DNA of 33,921 nucleotides from Arthrobacter sp. SO3 (lineage in GTDB: Bacteria; Actinomycetota; Actinomycetes; Actinomycetales; Micrococcaceae): NCBI RefSeq assembly GCF_020532825.1, contig NZ_MQTS01000056.1, positions 7,701 through 41,621 of the forward strand, in the 5' to 3' direction. Shown here one piece after another: positions 1 to 8,542 of this stretch. A model generated the notes under the pieces. The model worked only from the letters and a program-made list of their open reading frames with translations, did no database searches and was not told the origin of the DNA. Positions within the stretch are counted from its first letter, which is position 1; each line of letters opens with the position of its first letter. The translations under genes were made by a program, and so were the position numbers.

Positions 1-324
1 TTCATTTCCCCGCCGATGGACGGCTCGTCCTCCATGACGGCAGTCTTGCTCGCGTCTTGCATGGCCGCCGGGTTCCGGCCGGGCGTTGTCCAGGAGCTTT
101 CCGATCCGTACATGGTGCTCACCTTCGTGGCCGCCGGCGTGGGGGTCACCCTCATGAGCAGCGGGATAGCCGGGATCATACCCTCCGGCGCAACTTACGT
201 GGCCCTGGATCCCCCGCAGCACTTCATGAATCACGCCGTCGCGTGGTCCGAGGAAAATGACTCCGCCGTGCTGGCGGCTGTGCTCGCCGTCGTCGAAGAG
301 ATCTTTCCAGAGATCCCCAGCTGA
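1..324 (+). CDS. LysR-family transcriptional regulator, C-terminal part (cut by window edge)
   Basis: The frame is open from base 1 to the TGA at 322-324 and gives about 107 residues, so the N-terminal helix-turn-helix lies outside the window. The piece reads like the last part of a LysR substrate-binding domain: the motif FVAAGVGVTLMSSG matches the usual 'vaaGlGvallP' strand-turn, followed by a short hydrophobic stretch, a segment corresponding to 'awr.....al..f', and a short tail. It ends 171 bp before the transporter gene and points the same way, so it is probably the local regulator of the catabolic operon that follows. The inducer cannot be read from the fragment. The family call is fairly sure; the role is inferred from position. 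Confidence 0.75.
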   Translation, partial: FISPPMDGSSSMTAVLLASCMAAGFRPGVVQELSDPYMVLTFVAAGVGVTLMSSGIAGIIPSGATYVALDPPQHFMNHAVAWSEENDSAVLAAVLAVVEEIFPEIPS

Positions 325-495
325 CTTCCGACTCATATAGTCGAATTGAAGCATAGTGATAGATCATTTTAGTCGTGGACACACTAAGTGATCGCAGCCA
401 CACTGGATGGAGAAGCCGCATAGCGCGGCTAACCGTTTCGCCGCCGGCCCACGCCAAGAGCCCCCGAATCGGTCCCGTTACCTGAAGGGAACACC
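325..495 (+). promoter_or_regulatory. Leader/promoter region of the carbocyclic-acid catabolic operon
   Basis: This 171-bp gap separates the regulator from the transporter and is the only sizeable gap upstream of the operon. Its first 75 bases are much richer in A/T than the surroundings and contain short dyads: TGAT-AG-ATCA at about 357-366 and CACT-A-AGTG at about 382-390. The second half is GC-rich. A ribosome-binding site (GAAGGGA, 484-490) precedes the ATG at 496. The dyads could be operators for the LysR protein or another regulator; no -35/-10 pair can be assigned with confidence. Confidence 0.4.
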
Positions 496-1911
496 ATGTC
501 AGTGTCGACATCGGCGCCAGCACGCCCCAAGAACAATGCGAAGATCGCAGCAGTTTCAGGGTTCGTGGGCAGCGCACTTGAGTACTACGACTTCTTTATC
601 TTCGGCTCGGCGGCGGCGCTGATTTTCGGCAAGCTGTTCTTCGCTCCAGGTCCTTCCGCGATGCTGTTGTCCTTCGCAACCGTCGGCGTCGCTTACATTG
701 CCCGTCCGCTCGGCGCAGTGATCTGCGGACACCTTGGCGACAAATTCGGCCGGAAGCGGGTCCTGCTCCTCACCCTGCTGCTGATGGGGAGCTCGACCTT
801 CCTTATCGGATGCCTTCCCACGTACAACGACATTGGAATGGCAGCGCCGATCCTCATTGTGGCCCTCCGACTTGTGCAGGGACTCTCCGCCGGCGGCGAA
901 TCTCCGGGGTCAAGTTCCCTCACGCTCGAGCACGCACCGGAGAGGAAGCGCGCCTTCTACACCAGCTGGACCATGAGCGGCATCATGTTCGGGATCGTGC
1001 TCTCCACGCTGGTGTTCATTCCCGTGGCGTCCATGCCCGAGGACCAGCTGCTGGCCTGGGGCTGGCGCATCCCGTTCCTCGCCAGCGCCGTGGTGACAAT
1101 CATCGCCTTCGTGCTCCGCCGCCTGCTGGAAGAGCCCCCGGTATTCGCCGAGGTCAAAGAGCACGACGAAGTGGTAAAGGTTCCCCTCGTCACCCTGTTC
1201 CGACACCACTGGGTCACCGTTCTCCGCGTCACCGCCATGTCGCTGTTTACCATCATCAACACCATCATCAACGTCTTCGCCTTGTCCTACGCCACGTCCG
1301 TCGTTGGCCTTGAAAAGGGCCTAATGCTGACAGTCATCGCCGTCGCCAACCTCGCCGCGGCGGCCATGGGTCCATTGGCCGGCATCCTCGCGGACCGAAT
1401 CGGCCGCAAACCCGTTTTCGTCACCGGCTTGGTGCTGCAGATCGGCATGATCTTTGTGTTCTTCACGGCTCTGTCGGCCGCGAACGTGCCCCTAATCTTC
1501 GTGACCGGCATCCTGCTCATCGGTGTTGCGTACACCGGATCGAACTCCATCTACCCCGCCTACTTCCCCGAGCAGTTCCCGGTGAAGATCCGCTACTCCG
1601 GTATGGCCATCAGCCTCATGTTCGGCCTGCTCTTGGCAGGATTCGCACCGGTCATTTCCGAGCTGCTGATCGGTGGCGACAAAGCCAACTGGGTTCCTGT
1701 CGCAACATTCGCCGCCGTGGCCTGCGCCATCTCCGCCATCGCAGCGGTGCTTGCACCCGAGACGTTCAAGACTCCAACGGCCCTGCTGGGACTGAAGAAA
1801 TCCGACCTACGGCGCCACGCGGCGCTGTCCATCACCCCGGAGCCCGCAGTACGGCAGTCCAGCATGGCCGACGACGCTTCCCGCGCAGTTGCCGATAAGG
1901 CACGGGCATGA
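496..1911 (+). CDS. MHS-family MFS transporter (shikimate/quinate-type proton symporter)
   Basis: This 471-residue protein has about 12 hydrophobic segments. Hallmarks of the metabolite:H+ symporter family are visible: the start of helix 1 (SALEYYDFFIFGSAAAL), the loop 2-3 motif GHLGDKFGRKRVL, RLVQGLSAGGE in helix 4 and the repeated loop 8-9 motif ADRIGRKPV. Relatives include the shikimate carrier ShiA, the dicarboxylate carrier KgtP and the proline/betaine carrier ProP, so the substrate is probably a small organic acid. The next gene is a quinate/shikimate-type dehydrogenase that overlaps by 4 bp, which favours a hydroxylated cyclohexane carboxylate; that part is inference. The start is set by the GAAGGGA site 6 bp upstream. 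The C-terminal ~45 residues are hydrophilic and variable. Confidence 0.88.
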   Translation: MSVSTSAPARPKNNAKIAAVSGFVGSALEYYDFFIFGSAAALIFGKLFFAPGPSAMLLSFATVGVAYIARPLGAVICGHLGDKFGRKRVLLLTLLLMGSSTFLIGCLPTYNDIGMAAPILIVALRLVQGLSAGGESPGSSSLTLEHAPERKRAFYTSWTMSGIMFGIVLSTLVFIPVASMPEDQLLAWGWRIPFLASAVVTIIAFVLRRLLEEPPVFAEVKEHDEVVKVPLVTLFRHHWVTVLRVTAMSLFTIINTIINVFALSYATSVVGLEKGLMLTVIAVANLAAAAMGPLAGILADRIGRKPVFVTGLVLQIGMIFVFFTALSAANVPLIFVTGILLIGVAYTGSNSIYPAYFPEQFPVKIRYSGMAISLMFGLLLAGFAPVISELLIGGDKANWVPVATFAAVACAISAIAAVLAPETFKTPTALLGLKKSDLRRHAALSITPEPAVRQSSMADDASRAVADKARA

Positions 1912-2816
1912 GCCAGCAGGCCCTGGCGGGGACCTGGGCGTCCCGGCCGCAGGACGCCGATATCAACCACCGGTTCCTGGTGGGCTTGCTCGGTTCCGGT
2001 ATCGGCGGATCCCTCACCCCGGGCCTGCACGAAGCCGAAGCCGACAGGCTGGGCCTGGCCTACACCTACCGCGTCATCGATCTGGACGCCATCGGAAAAC
2101 CTGCCGAAAGGTCCGCAGCGCTGGTGCGGCACGCAGCCGATCTCGGATTCGACGGACTGAACGTCACCCACCCTAGCAAGCAACTGGTCCAGGATGGCCT
2201 GGACGACCTTTCACCCGAAGCCCGGATCCTCGGTGCCGTCAACACCATCACCTTCCATGACGGCAAGGCCGTGGGGCACAACACGGACCACACCGGTTTC
2301 ATCAGCGGCCTCAAGGCCGGCCTCCTATCGGCCGCGACCGACTCCGTGGTGCAGATCGGCGCGGGAGGAGCCGGTGCGGCGGTGGCCTTCGGGCTACTCA
2401 GCACCGGAACCCGGCACCTGGTCATCGCCGACATCGAACCGGCCCGAGCCGAGGCCCTGGCCGCCCGGCTGGCCCCGCACTTTCCGGACAGCCGACTGTC
2501 GGTGACCCGGGCGGATGCTGTCGCCGGAAGCATCCTGGAAGCCGACGGGTTGGTGAACTCAACGCCGATCGGTATGACAGGACACCCCGGTATGCCAGTG
2601 GATCCCGACCTGATCCACTCCGGGCTGTGGGTAGCGGACGTGATCTACCGGCCGCTCGAAACCGAGCTAATCAAGGCAGCCCGCGGCAAGGGCTGCGCCG
2701 TCCTCGACGGCGGACGCATGGTCGTAGGGCAGGCAGCCGCCGCCTTCGAGATCTTCACCGGCATCCCCGCCGATGCCGAGCGCATGCTGGCCACGCTTCG
2801 ACAGGCAGCCAGCTAG
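1908..2816 (+). CDS. Quinate/shikimate dehydrogenase (AroE/QsuD-like)
   Basis: This 302-residue member of the shikimate dehydrogenase family should interconvert a 3-hydroxy and a 3-keto group on quinate- or shikimate-like rings with a nicotinamide cofactor. The N-terminal substrate domain has GSGIGGSLTPGLHEAEA (Ser35/Thr37 region), catalytic Lys91 in NVTHPSKQ and Asp127 in NTDHTGF. The Rossmann motif GAGGAG is at 151-156. Strand 2 ends in ADIEPAR, with acidic Asp175 where NADP-specific AroE usually has a basic residue, so NAD is expected. The GSGIG entry and the acidic residue resemble the catabolic QsuD group more than biosynthetic AroE. Its ATG overlaps the transporter stop (ATGA), indicating translational coupling. 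The exact substrate is uncertain. Confidence 0.85.
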   Translation: MSQQALAGTWASRPQDADINHRFLVGLLGSGIGGSLTPGLHEAEADRLGLAYTYRVIDLDAIGKPAERSAALVRHAADLGFDGLNVTHPSKQLVQDGLDDLSPEARILGAVNTITFHDGKAVGHNTDHTGFISGLKAGLLSAATDSVVQIGAGGAGAAVAFGLLSTGTRHLVIADIEPARAEALAARLAPHFPDSRLSVTRADAVAGSILEADGLVNSTPIGMTGHPGMPVDPDLIHSGLWVADVIYRPLETELIKAARGKGCAVLDGGRMVVGQAAAAFEIFTGIPADAERMLATLRQAAS

Positions 2817-3557
2817 ATGGATTCCCGGGCACCGAGCACCATCGCCGAGTCCCGCTGCCTTGTGGTCGGAGCAGCCAGCGGCATCGGGCGCGCAACGGCA
2901 GCCCGCCTCAGGACGTCCGGCGCCACGGTGGTAGGTGCTGACCTGCCCTCGGGCACCTGGCACGAAGCACCGGGCAACTCATCGCTCGCCATGGACGTCA
3001 CCGACCCGGCATCGGTTGCGGCGGCCGTCTCTGCAGCGGCCCTGGAGATGGGAGGGCTCGACGCCGTGGTGAACTGCGCCGGCATCCTGGGCCCCGTCGC
3101 CCCGGCAGCAGCCACATCGGTTGAAGACTTCGAACGCATCATGAAGATCAACCTGACAGGGGCGTTCATTGTCTCGCAGGCCGTCCTGCCGGGGATGGCC
3201 AAGGCAGGCTATGGACGGCTGCTCCATATCTCCTCGACGGCGGGCAAGGAAGGCGTGGTCAATATGCCCGCCTACTCTGCCAGCAAGGCCGGGATCCTGG
3301 GCCTGGTCAAGTCACTGGCCAAGGAGTTCGCATTGTCCGGCGTCACCGTCAATGCCCTCGCCCCCGGCAATGTGGTGACCCCGCTCTTCGCCGAAGTGCC
3401 GAAAGAACAGCAGGCAGCCCAGGCCGCCAAGATCCCGATGGGCAGGTTCGGGACACCCGCCGAAGCGGCCGCCCTCATCGAATTCATCGTTTCACCGGCG
3501 GCCTCCTACACCACCGGCTCCGTCTTTGATCTGTCCGGCGGCCGGGCCACCTACTAG
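2817..3557 (+). CDS. SDR-family NAD(P)-dependent oxidoreductase
   Basis: This classical short-chain dehydrogenase has 246 residues. The cofactor motif VVGAASGIG is at about 16-24 and Asp42 (VVGADL) suggests NAD. NCAG is at 86-89, Asn112 is in place, and the Ser140-Tyr153-Lys157 triad is seen in HISSTAG and PAYSASK. The C-terminus ends in the usual TGSVFDLSGGRATY. The ATG follows directly on the stop of the previous gene (TAGATG), so the two are co-translated. Proteins of this type oxidise secondary alcohols of small polyols, cyclitols or hydroxyacyl thioesters; the operon suggests a ring alcohol. The family is certain; the substrate is unknown. Confidence 0.85.
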   Translation: MDSRAPSTIAESRCLVVGAASGIGRATAARLRTSGATVVGADLPSGTWHEAPGNSSLAMDVTDPASVAAAVSAAALEMGGLDAVVNCAGILGPVAPAAATSVEDFERIMKINLTGAFIVSQAVLPGMAKAGYGRLLHISSTAGKEGVVNMPAYSASKAGILGLVKSLAKEFALSGVTVNALAPGNVVTPLFAEVPKEQQAAQAAKIPMGRFGTPAEAAALIEFIVSPAASYTTGSVFDLSGGRATY

Positions 3558-3624
3558 CCCCACACCAGCCTCTGCCGGACCGCAGCACAATTTCCTACCA
3601 GCACCAGAAAGATGGCACCCGTTG

Positions 3625-4749
3625 ATGATCACCCCATCACCTGTCACCTCCCGCCCCCTTCGCATCGGAATCGCTGGGTGCGGGGCGATCTCCCGCAACC
3701 ACGTGGAGGCGTTCCGCGCCCTTGACGACGTCGTCATCGTGGGCGTCTGCGACATCGACCTCCAGCGCGCCCAGGAAACCGCCAAAGCCTGGGGAATCCC
3801 TGCAGCAGTCACCACCGTCCAGGAGCTCCTGGGCCTGGACCTGGACATCATCTCGGTCTGCACCCCGCACCCCACCCACGAGGATGTGGTGCTCCAGGCC
3901 GCTACCGCAGGAGTCCACGTGCTCTGCGAAAAGCCCATCTCCACTGAGCTGGCGTCCGCAGAGCGCATGGTGAAAGCCTGCGATGACGCCGGCGTGACGC
4001 TGGGTGTCCTCTTCCAGCGGCGGTTCTGGCCGGCAGCCCAGCGTATCCGCGCAGCGATCGACGATGGCACCCTGGGCCGGTCCATCATGGGCCAGTGCTC
4101 GGTGATGCTGCACCGCGAACCGGAGTACTTCTCCCGCGACGCCTGGCGCGGGACCTGGGCCAGCGACGGTGGCGGGGTGCTGATGACCCAGGCCATCCAC
4201 TACATCGACCTGCTGCAGTGGTTTATGGGGGAGGTGGCCGAGGTCTACGGGAAGATCAACACCTACAAGCACGGCGCGAATATCGAGGTGGAAGACTCAG
4301 CGACCGCCGTCATCACCTTCACCTCCGGTGCCATGGCCACCCTGGAAGCGTCGACGGCGGTGTCTCCCAGCCTGGGCGTGCAGATCCGGGTCACGGGGGA
4401 GACCGGGGCCTCCGCTTCCCTGACCGAATTCCCGGAAGGCAGCGACGGCCGTGTGGACCTGTGGGCCGTGTCCGGGTCGATCAGCACCGAGCCTGCCCAT
4501 CCCCAGGATATTGACCCGAACGTCAGCCTCACGACAATTAACGGCCAGCTTATCCCGCACCACACCGCGCAGGTCCGCGATTTTGTCCATTCCCTCAGGA
4601 ACGGCCGGGAACCGGCGGTCACCGGTCAGGACGCGACGAAGGCCTTGCGCATACTGCTGGCGGTTTACGAATCGTCCCGAACAGGTCACCCGGTCCGCTT
4701 CGCCCCGCTGCCTGAAAGCACACGACTACCCGCAGAGATCGCGGTCTAA
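3625..4749 (+). CDS. Gfo/Idh/MocA-family oxidoreductase
   Basis: This 374-residue protein has the two-domain Gfo/Idh/MocA architecture. The N-terminal Rossmann fold carries GIAGCGAIS at 15-23, Asp43 in CDID and the catalytic-lysine motif CEKP (Lys103). The C-terminal alpha/beta domain contains the conserved stretch DGGGVLMTQAIHYIDLLQW. Family members oxidise or reduce sugars and cyclitols such as inositol and often act with xylose-isomerase-like proteins, one of which is two genes downstream. The open frame extends back to 3526 inside the SDR gene, but homologous sequence begins only around PLRIGIAG, so ATG 3625 (AGAAAGA about 12 bp upstream) is preferred. The 67-bp gap before it is the longest inside this operon. 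The substrate is not known. Confidence 0.85.
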   Translation: MITPSPVTSRPLRIGIAGCGAISRNHVEAFRALDDVVIVGVCDIDLQRAQETAKAWGIPAAVTTVQELLGLDLDIISVCTPHPTHEDVVLQAATAGVHVLCEKPISTELASAERMVKACDDAGVTLGVLFQRRFWPAAQRIRAAIDDGTLGRSIMGQCSVMLHREPEYFSRDAWRGTWASDGGGVLMTQAIHYIDLLQWFMGEVAEVYGKINTYKHGANIEVEDSATAVITFTSGAMATLEASTAVSPSLGVQIRVTGETGASASLTEFPEGSDGRVDLWAVSGSISTEPAHPQDIDPNVSLTTINGQLIPHHTAQVRDFVHSLRNGREPAVTGQDATKALRILLAVYESSRTGHPVRFAPLPESTRLPAEIAV

Positions 4750-4758
4750 GGAACAGCA

Positions 4759-6828
4759 ATGGAACAGAACACACGCTACGCTGCCCGGCCACTTACACTG
4801 GGCCGCAACGGCCGAACCCCAAAAACCCTCCGCAACCGGCTCGCGTCCGCACCGATGGAACGCAACTACGGCACTACGGACGGGTGCATCACGGAGCAGT
4901 ACATCGACTATCTGGTGACCCGCGCCAAAGCCGGACTCGGCATGGTCACCACCGAGGCTACCTATGTCCGTGCTGACGGCAAGGGCCGCACTCAACAGCT
5001 GGGCCTGCACACAGATGAGATGATCCCCGGGCTCCGCAGGCTCACCGACGCCCTGCACCGCGAAGGTGCCCTCGCCGCCGTCGAACTTAACCATGGCGGC
5101 CGCACCGCGCAGACCGCCGTGTCCGGATTCAAGAACGTGGCGCCGTCGCCGGTTCCGTGCGGGGTGGCCGGCGGCGAAGTTCCCCGTGAGCTCACCGTCG
5201 AAGAATGCCACGAGCTGGTGAAGGCCTACGCCCAGGCTGCCCGCCGGGCCGTGGCCGCAGGCTTCGACGTGATCAACATCCACGGCGCCCACGGCTACCT
5301 GATCCACCAGTTCATGTCACCGATCTCCAACCACCGCACGGACGAGTTCGCCCCACCCGAACGCTTTATGAACCTCGTCATCGATGCCGTACGGGCGGCC
5401 GTCCCGGACACCATTGTGGGTATGCGTGTCTCCGTTGTGGAAGGCCCTGCGGAGGGCATCTCCGCCGAACAGCAGGTGGCCATCATCGAGAAGGCCCACC
5501 TTGAACACCTGGACTTCCTGGACATTTCTGCCGGCAGCTACGAGGCCGGCGAATGGATTGTGCAGTCGGGCGAATGGAAGCCCGGCATCCTCACCGACTA
5601 CGCCAAGGCCTACCGGAAGTTCGGCCTGCCGCTCGGCATGGCCGGCCGACTGAACTCCCCGGAAATTATCGAGAACGTTCTTGGCGAAGGGAATTGTGAC
5701 TTCGTCAGTCTCGCCCGGGCCATCCATGCCGACCCCGCCTTCGTGGGCGGCGTCCTGCGCGACGAACGCTACCGCCCCTGCATCGCTTGCAACGTCTGCA
5801 TCGACAACCTAGGCCGTGGCCAGGTGACCTGCACCGTCAACCCCGCGGTTGGGCGCTCCCGCGTCCCGGTTCCCACCCCCACCGTCCGCGAAGGTTCCCG
5901 CGTCGTGGTGGTGGGTGCCGGACCCGCCGGCCTCACCGCCGCCCGCGAGCTTGCCGAAGCAGGAGCGAAAGTGACCGTGCTCGACGACGGCGCCCGGCCC
6001 GGCGGCCAGTTCGCCCTCGCTGAGCGGATGAAGTCCACCCCGGACTTCCACCGTTTCGCCGAATGGTCCGCCGAGGAGAATGCGCGGCTGGGCATCGATG
6101 TCCGGCTGGGTTCGCGGGTGGATATGGAAAGCCTTGACGGCCTGGTCCGTTCAATGGACGCGGACGCCGTCGTGCTTGCCACCGGCGGGCTCCGGCCCGG
6201 GGCCACGTTTACTGGCGGAGACGCTGCGAACGTCCTCGATGTGCGCGACTGGCTGGCCGGCCACCCGGGAGTTCTTGACGCCGGTGCCCGCGACGGCGTC
6301 AACCTGCCTGAGGCCGTGACGATCTGGGGTGCGGATTCCGTGGCGATGAGCGTCGCGGACACACTGGCCGACCGGGGGACCGCGGTCCTTTTGATCGGTC
6401 CGCAGGAGGTCATCGCCCCAGAGTCCGGCCGCCGCGCCAAAATCCTGGCCGTGCCCCGGCTTGAAGCCAGCCCTCGGGTCCGGATCCGGCTTGGCTCAGT
6501 CATTGAGGAATACGACGGTGGCCGGGTAAGGATCAGCGGTCCAGGTCTTGCCCCCGGAGGCGAATGGCTGGACGCGCCGGGACCGCTCCTGGTTTCGCGC
6601 TCCGTGGTTCCGCTGGACGGCACTGTCCCTGCGCGCGTCCGCGACGCGGACCTGAGCCGCGAAGCGGGGGTGCCCGTGACACTTGCCGGGACCGTGGCGG
6701 ACCAGACGCCAGCCATCGCCTCCAACGCCGTCAAGAGCGGCTACGACGCAGCGCAGCGGATCGCCTTCCTACTGGTTGCCGAAGCTTCCTCCAACAACGA
6801 ACTGAGCCTGAACGGAGCACAGTCATGA
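4759..6828 (+). CDS. Old-yellow-enzyme/2,4-dienoyl-CoA-reductase-like FMN/FAD Fe-S oxidoreductase
   Basis: The 689-residue protein combines an N-terminal FMN TIM barrel (about 1-335) with a 4Fe-4S site and a C-terminal FAD/NAD module, as in 2,4-dienoyl-CoA reductase and trimethylamine dehydrogenase. The barrel shows HGAHGYLIHQFMSP and NHRTDEF. Cysteines 341, 344, 347 and 358 form the cluster motif (CIACNVC, then C after 10 residues), the spacing being closer to trimethylamine dehydrogenase than to dienoyl-CoA reductase. The FAD fingerprint VVVGAGPAGLTAA lies near 379-391 and is followed by RPGGQF. The second nucleotide fold (IWGADSVAMSVAD) has lost its canonical glycines. It probably reduces or isomerises an activated C=C bond in the ring pathway; that role is inference. 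It lies 9 bp after the previous gene. Confidence 0.85.
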   Translation: MEQNTRYAARPLTLGRNGRTPKTLRNRLASAPMERNYGTTDGCITEQYIDYLVTRAKAGLGMVTTEATYVRADGKGRTQQLGLHTDEMIPGLRRLTDALHREGALAAVELNHGGRTAQTAVSGFKNVAPSPVPCGVAGGEVPRELTVEECHELVKAYAQAARRAVAAGFDVINIHGAHGYLIHQFMSPISNHRTDEFAPPERFMNLVIDAVRAAVPDTIVGMRVSVVEGPAEGISAEQQVAIIEKAHLEHLDFLDISAGSYEAGEWIVQSGEWKPGILTDYAKAYRKFGLPLGMAGRLNSPEIIENVLGEGNCDFVSLARAIHADPAFVGGVLRDERYRPCIACNVCIDNLGRGQVTCTVNPAVGRSRVPVPTPTVREGSRVVVVGAGPAGLTAARELAEAGAKVTVLDDGARPGGQFALAERMKSTPDFHRFAEWSAEENARLGIDVRLGSRVDMESLDGLVRSMDADAVVLATGGLRPGATFTGGDAANVLDVRDWLAGHPGVLDAGARDGVNLPEAVTIWGADSVAMSVADTLADRGTAVLLIGPQEVIAPESGRRAKILAVPRLEASPRVRIRLGSVIEEYDGGRVRISGPGLAPGGEWLDAPGPLLVSRSVVPLDGTVPARVRDADLSREAGVPVTLAGTVADQTPAIASNAVKSGYDAAQRIAFLLVAEASSNNELSLNGAQS

Positions 6829-7694
6829 CCCGAACCGCGCAAAGATCCGTCGGGCTGGCCCAGCTGTCGCTGCTGAACACCGCCCCGCCTGAACTGGTGG
6901 GAGTCGCTGCCGAAGCAGGCTTTGATTTCATCGGCGTCCGGGTGCGCCCCGTAACCCCCGGAGAACGGCCCTACGACCTCCAGCCAGGGTCTCCGATGCT
7001 CCGCGAAACCCTCTCCAGGATGCAGGACACCGGCGTCACCGTGCGGGACATCGAATTCCTGCTGCTGGACGGCAGCGACCGGCGCGAAGCATGGCTGCGA
7101 ATGATGGAAGCAGGGCACGCACTGGGGGCAACCTCCCTCACGGTCGCGGGGGCCGATCCGGACAGTGCCCGGCTGGTCCACACCCTGACCCGGATGACCG
7201 AGGATGGCCGCGGATTTGGGATCACGCCTACCCTCGAAGCCATCTCCTATCAGCCAGTTGCTTCCATTGCCCAAGCTGCGGACATTGCCCGTCAGGCCGG
7301 CTGCCACATCGTGGTGGACACCCTGCATTTCAACCGGTTCAACGGTGCTGGCGCTGCCGGCCAGTGGGCCGGGCTGCACGCCAACGCAGATCTTGTGCCA
7401 CTGCTCCAGCTGTGTGACGGCCCGCCGGAACGGCCTGCGACCCGCGAGGGACTAGTCGTCGAATCGCGCTCCGAGCGGGAGGTCCCGGGTGCGGGCGCGT
7501 TCAGGCTTGCGGAAACGGTGACCGCCCTTCCCAACGGCTTACCGGTGAGCGCGGAGACGCCGTCAGACCGGCGGGTGGCCGAACTCGGCGAGCTCGGGTG
7601 GGCGCGCCTGCTCAAATCCGGGGTGGACGCCGTGCTGGCAGCTGCCGGAAGTGTCCAGGCAACAGCAAATCTCGAAGGGACGGGGACCAGATGA
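6825..7694 (+). CDS. Sugar phosphate isomerase/epimerase-like TIM-barrel protein
   Basis: From the ATG at 6825, which overlaps the preceding stop (ATGA), this is a 289-residue xylose-isomerase-like TIM barrel. Candidate metal ligands are the Glu in PTLEAIS, the Asp and His in VVDTLHFNR and the Glu in VSAETPS; the usual His of the 'vHlkD' strand is Gln here (LLQLCDGP). The superfamily covers isomerases and epimerases of sugars and keto-inositols and also the bacterial 3-dehydroshikimate dehydratases (QuiC/AsbF type). With a quinate/shikimate dehydrogenase in the same operon, either a dehydratase or an isomerase role is possible; sequence alone does not decide. An open frame extends back to 6564 but only covers the end of the previous gene. 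Confidence 0.78.
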   Translation: MTRTAQRSVGLAQLSLLNTAPPELVGVAAEAGFDFIGVRVRPVTPGERPYDLQPGSPMLRETLSRMQDTGVTVRDIEFLLLDGSDRREAWLRMMEAGHALGATSLTVAGADPDSARLVHTLTRMTEDGRGFGITPTLEAISYQPVASIAQAADIARQAGCHIVVDTLHFNRFNGAGAAGQWAGLHANADLVPLLQLCDGPPERPATREGLVVESRSEREVPGAGAFRLAETVTALPNGLPVSAETPSDRRVAELGELGWARLLKSGVDAVLAAAGSVQATANLEGTGTR

Positions 7695-8530
7695 GCAGCA
7701 TCACGAAAGAGGTCACCACAGCACAGATCAGCCCCGGCGTCCGCATCCCGCTCATCGGCCTGGGAACGTGGCCACTGACCGGCGAGGACGCCGCAGCGGC
7801 GGTGACACAGGCCATTGGCAACGGCTACCGGCACATCGACACGGCCGAGAACTACGCCAACGAGGCCGCCGTGGGGGAGGGGATCCGCCGCAGCGGAATT
7901 GATCGCGGAGACCTTTTCCTCACCACCAAGTTCAACACCCCGTGGCAGAGTCTAGCCGGCGTCCGCGAAGCCTTCGGCCATGCCGTGCAGCGGCTCGGCA
8001 CGGACTACCTGGACCTGTTCGTGGTCCACTGGCCCAACCCGGCCCAGGGGCGTTTCGTCGAAGCCTGCGAAGGACTGCAGCAACTGGTGGACGGCGGCTC
8101 CATCCGGGCCTGGGGCGTCTCAAACTTCAAGCCCGCCCATCTACGGCTCGTCCAGGACGCCGGCCTGGACGTCCCGCTGAACCAGGTGCAGATCGACCCC
8201 GAGCACGGACAGCCCGGGCAGCTCGCCTACCACCGCCACCATGGCATACTCACCGCCGCATACAGTCCGCTTGGGCGCAACGGCAATTTCCTCAATCATC
8301 CCGCCGTGACCGGCCCCGCCCAGGACCTGGGCAAGACACCGGCCCAGATCGTGCTGCGCTGGCACGTCCAGCACGGCCGTGTGGCCGTCCCCAAGTCCGC
8401 GGACTACGAACGTCAGCGCGAGAACCTGGACGTCTTCAGCTTCGAGCTGATGCCCTCACAACTCGACGCGATTGACGCACTTGAAACGGGTGCGCCGCCG
8501 CGCCTGAACTCCGACACCTACTTCCACTGA
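7691..8530 (+). CDS. Aldo/keto reductase
   Basis: This 279-residue NADPH-type aldo/keto reductase shows the complete catalytic tetrad: Asp50 and Tyr55 in HIDTAENY, Lys80 in TTKFN and His113 in VVHWP. Other family signatures are GVSNF and the C-terminal cofactor site VAVPKS. It resembles the AKR5-like group that contains 2,5-diketo-gluconate reductases, which act on small polar carbonyls. The ATG overlaps the previous stop (ATGA). The longer frame starting at 7598 lies within the upstream gene and is not needed. Its carbonyl substrate is unknown and is presumably an intermediate of the same operon. Confidence 0.85.
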   Translation: MSSITKEVTTAQISPGVRIPLIGLGTWPLTGEDAAAAVTQAIGNGYRHIDTAENYANEAAVGEGIRRSGIDRGDLFLTTKFNTPWQSLAGVREAFGHAVQRLGTDYLDLFVVHWPNPAQGRFVEACEGLQQLVDGGSIRAWGVSNFKPAHLRLVQDAGLDVPLNQVQIDPEHGQPGQLAYHRHHGILTAAYSPLGRNGNFLNHPAVTGPAQDLGKTPAQIVLRWHVQHGRVAVPKSADYERQRENLDVFSFELMPSQLDAIDALETGAPPRLNSDTYFH

Positions 8531-8542
8531 GAAAGCACTGAA

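Noticed and set aside
5769..6734. 321-codon open frame on the minus strand
   Set aside because: It lies wholly antisense to the Fe-S flavoprotein gene, is rich in Arg, Ser, Thr and Pro, and shows no family motif; such frames are common in high-GC coding DNA.
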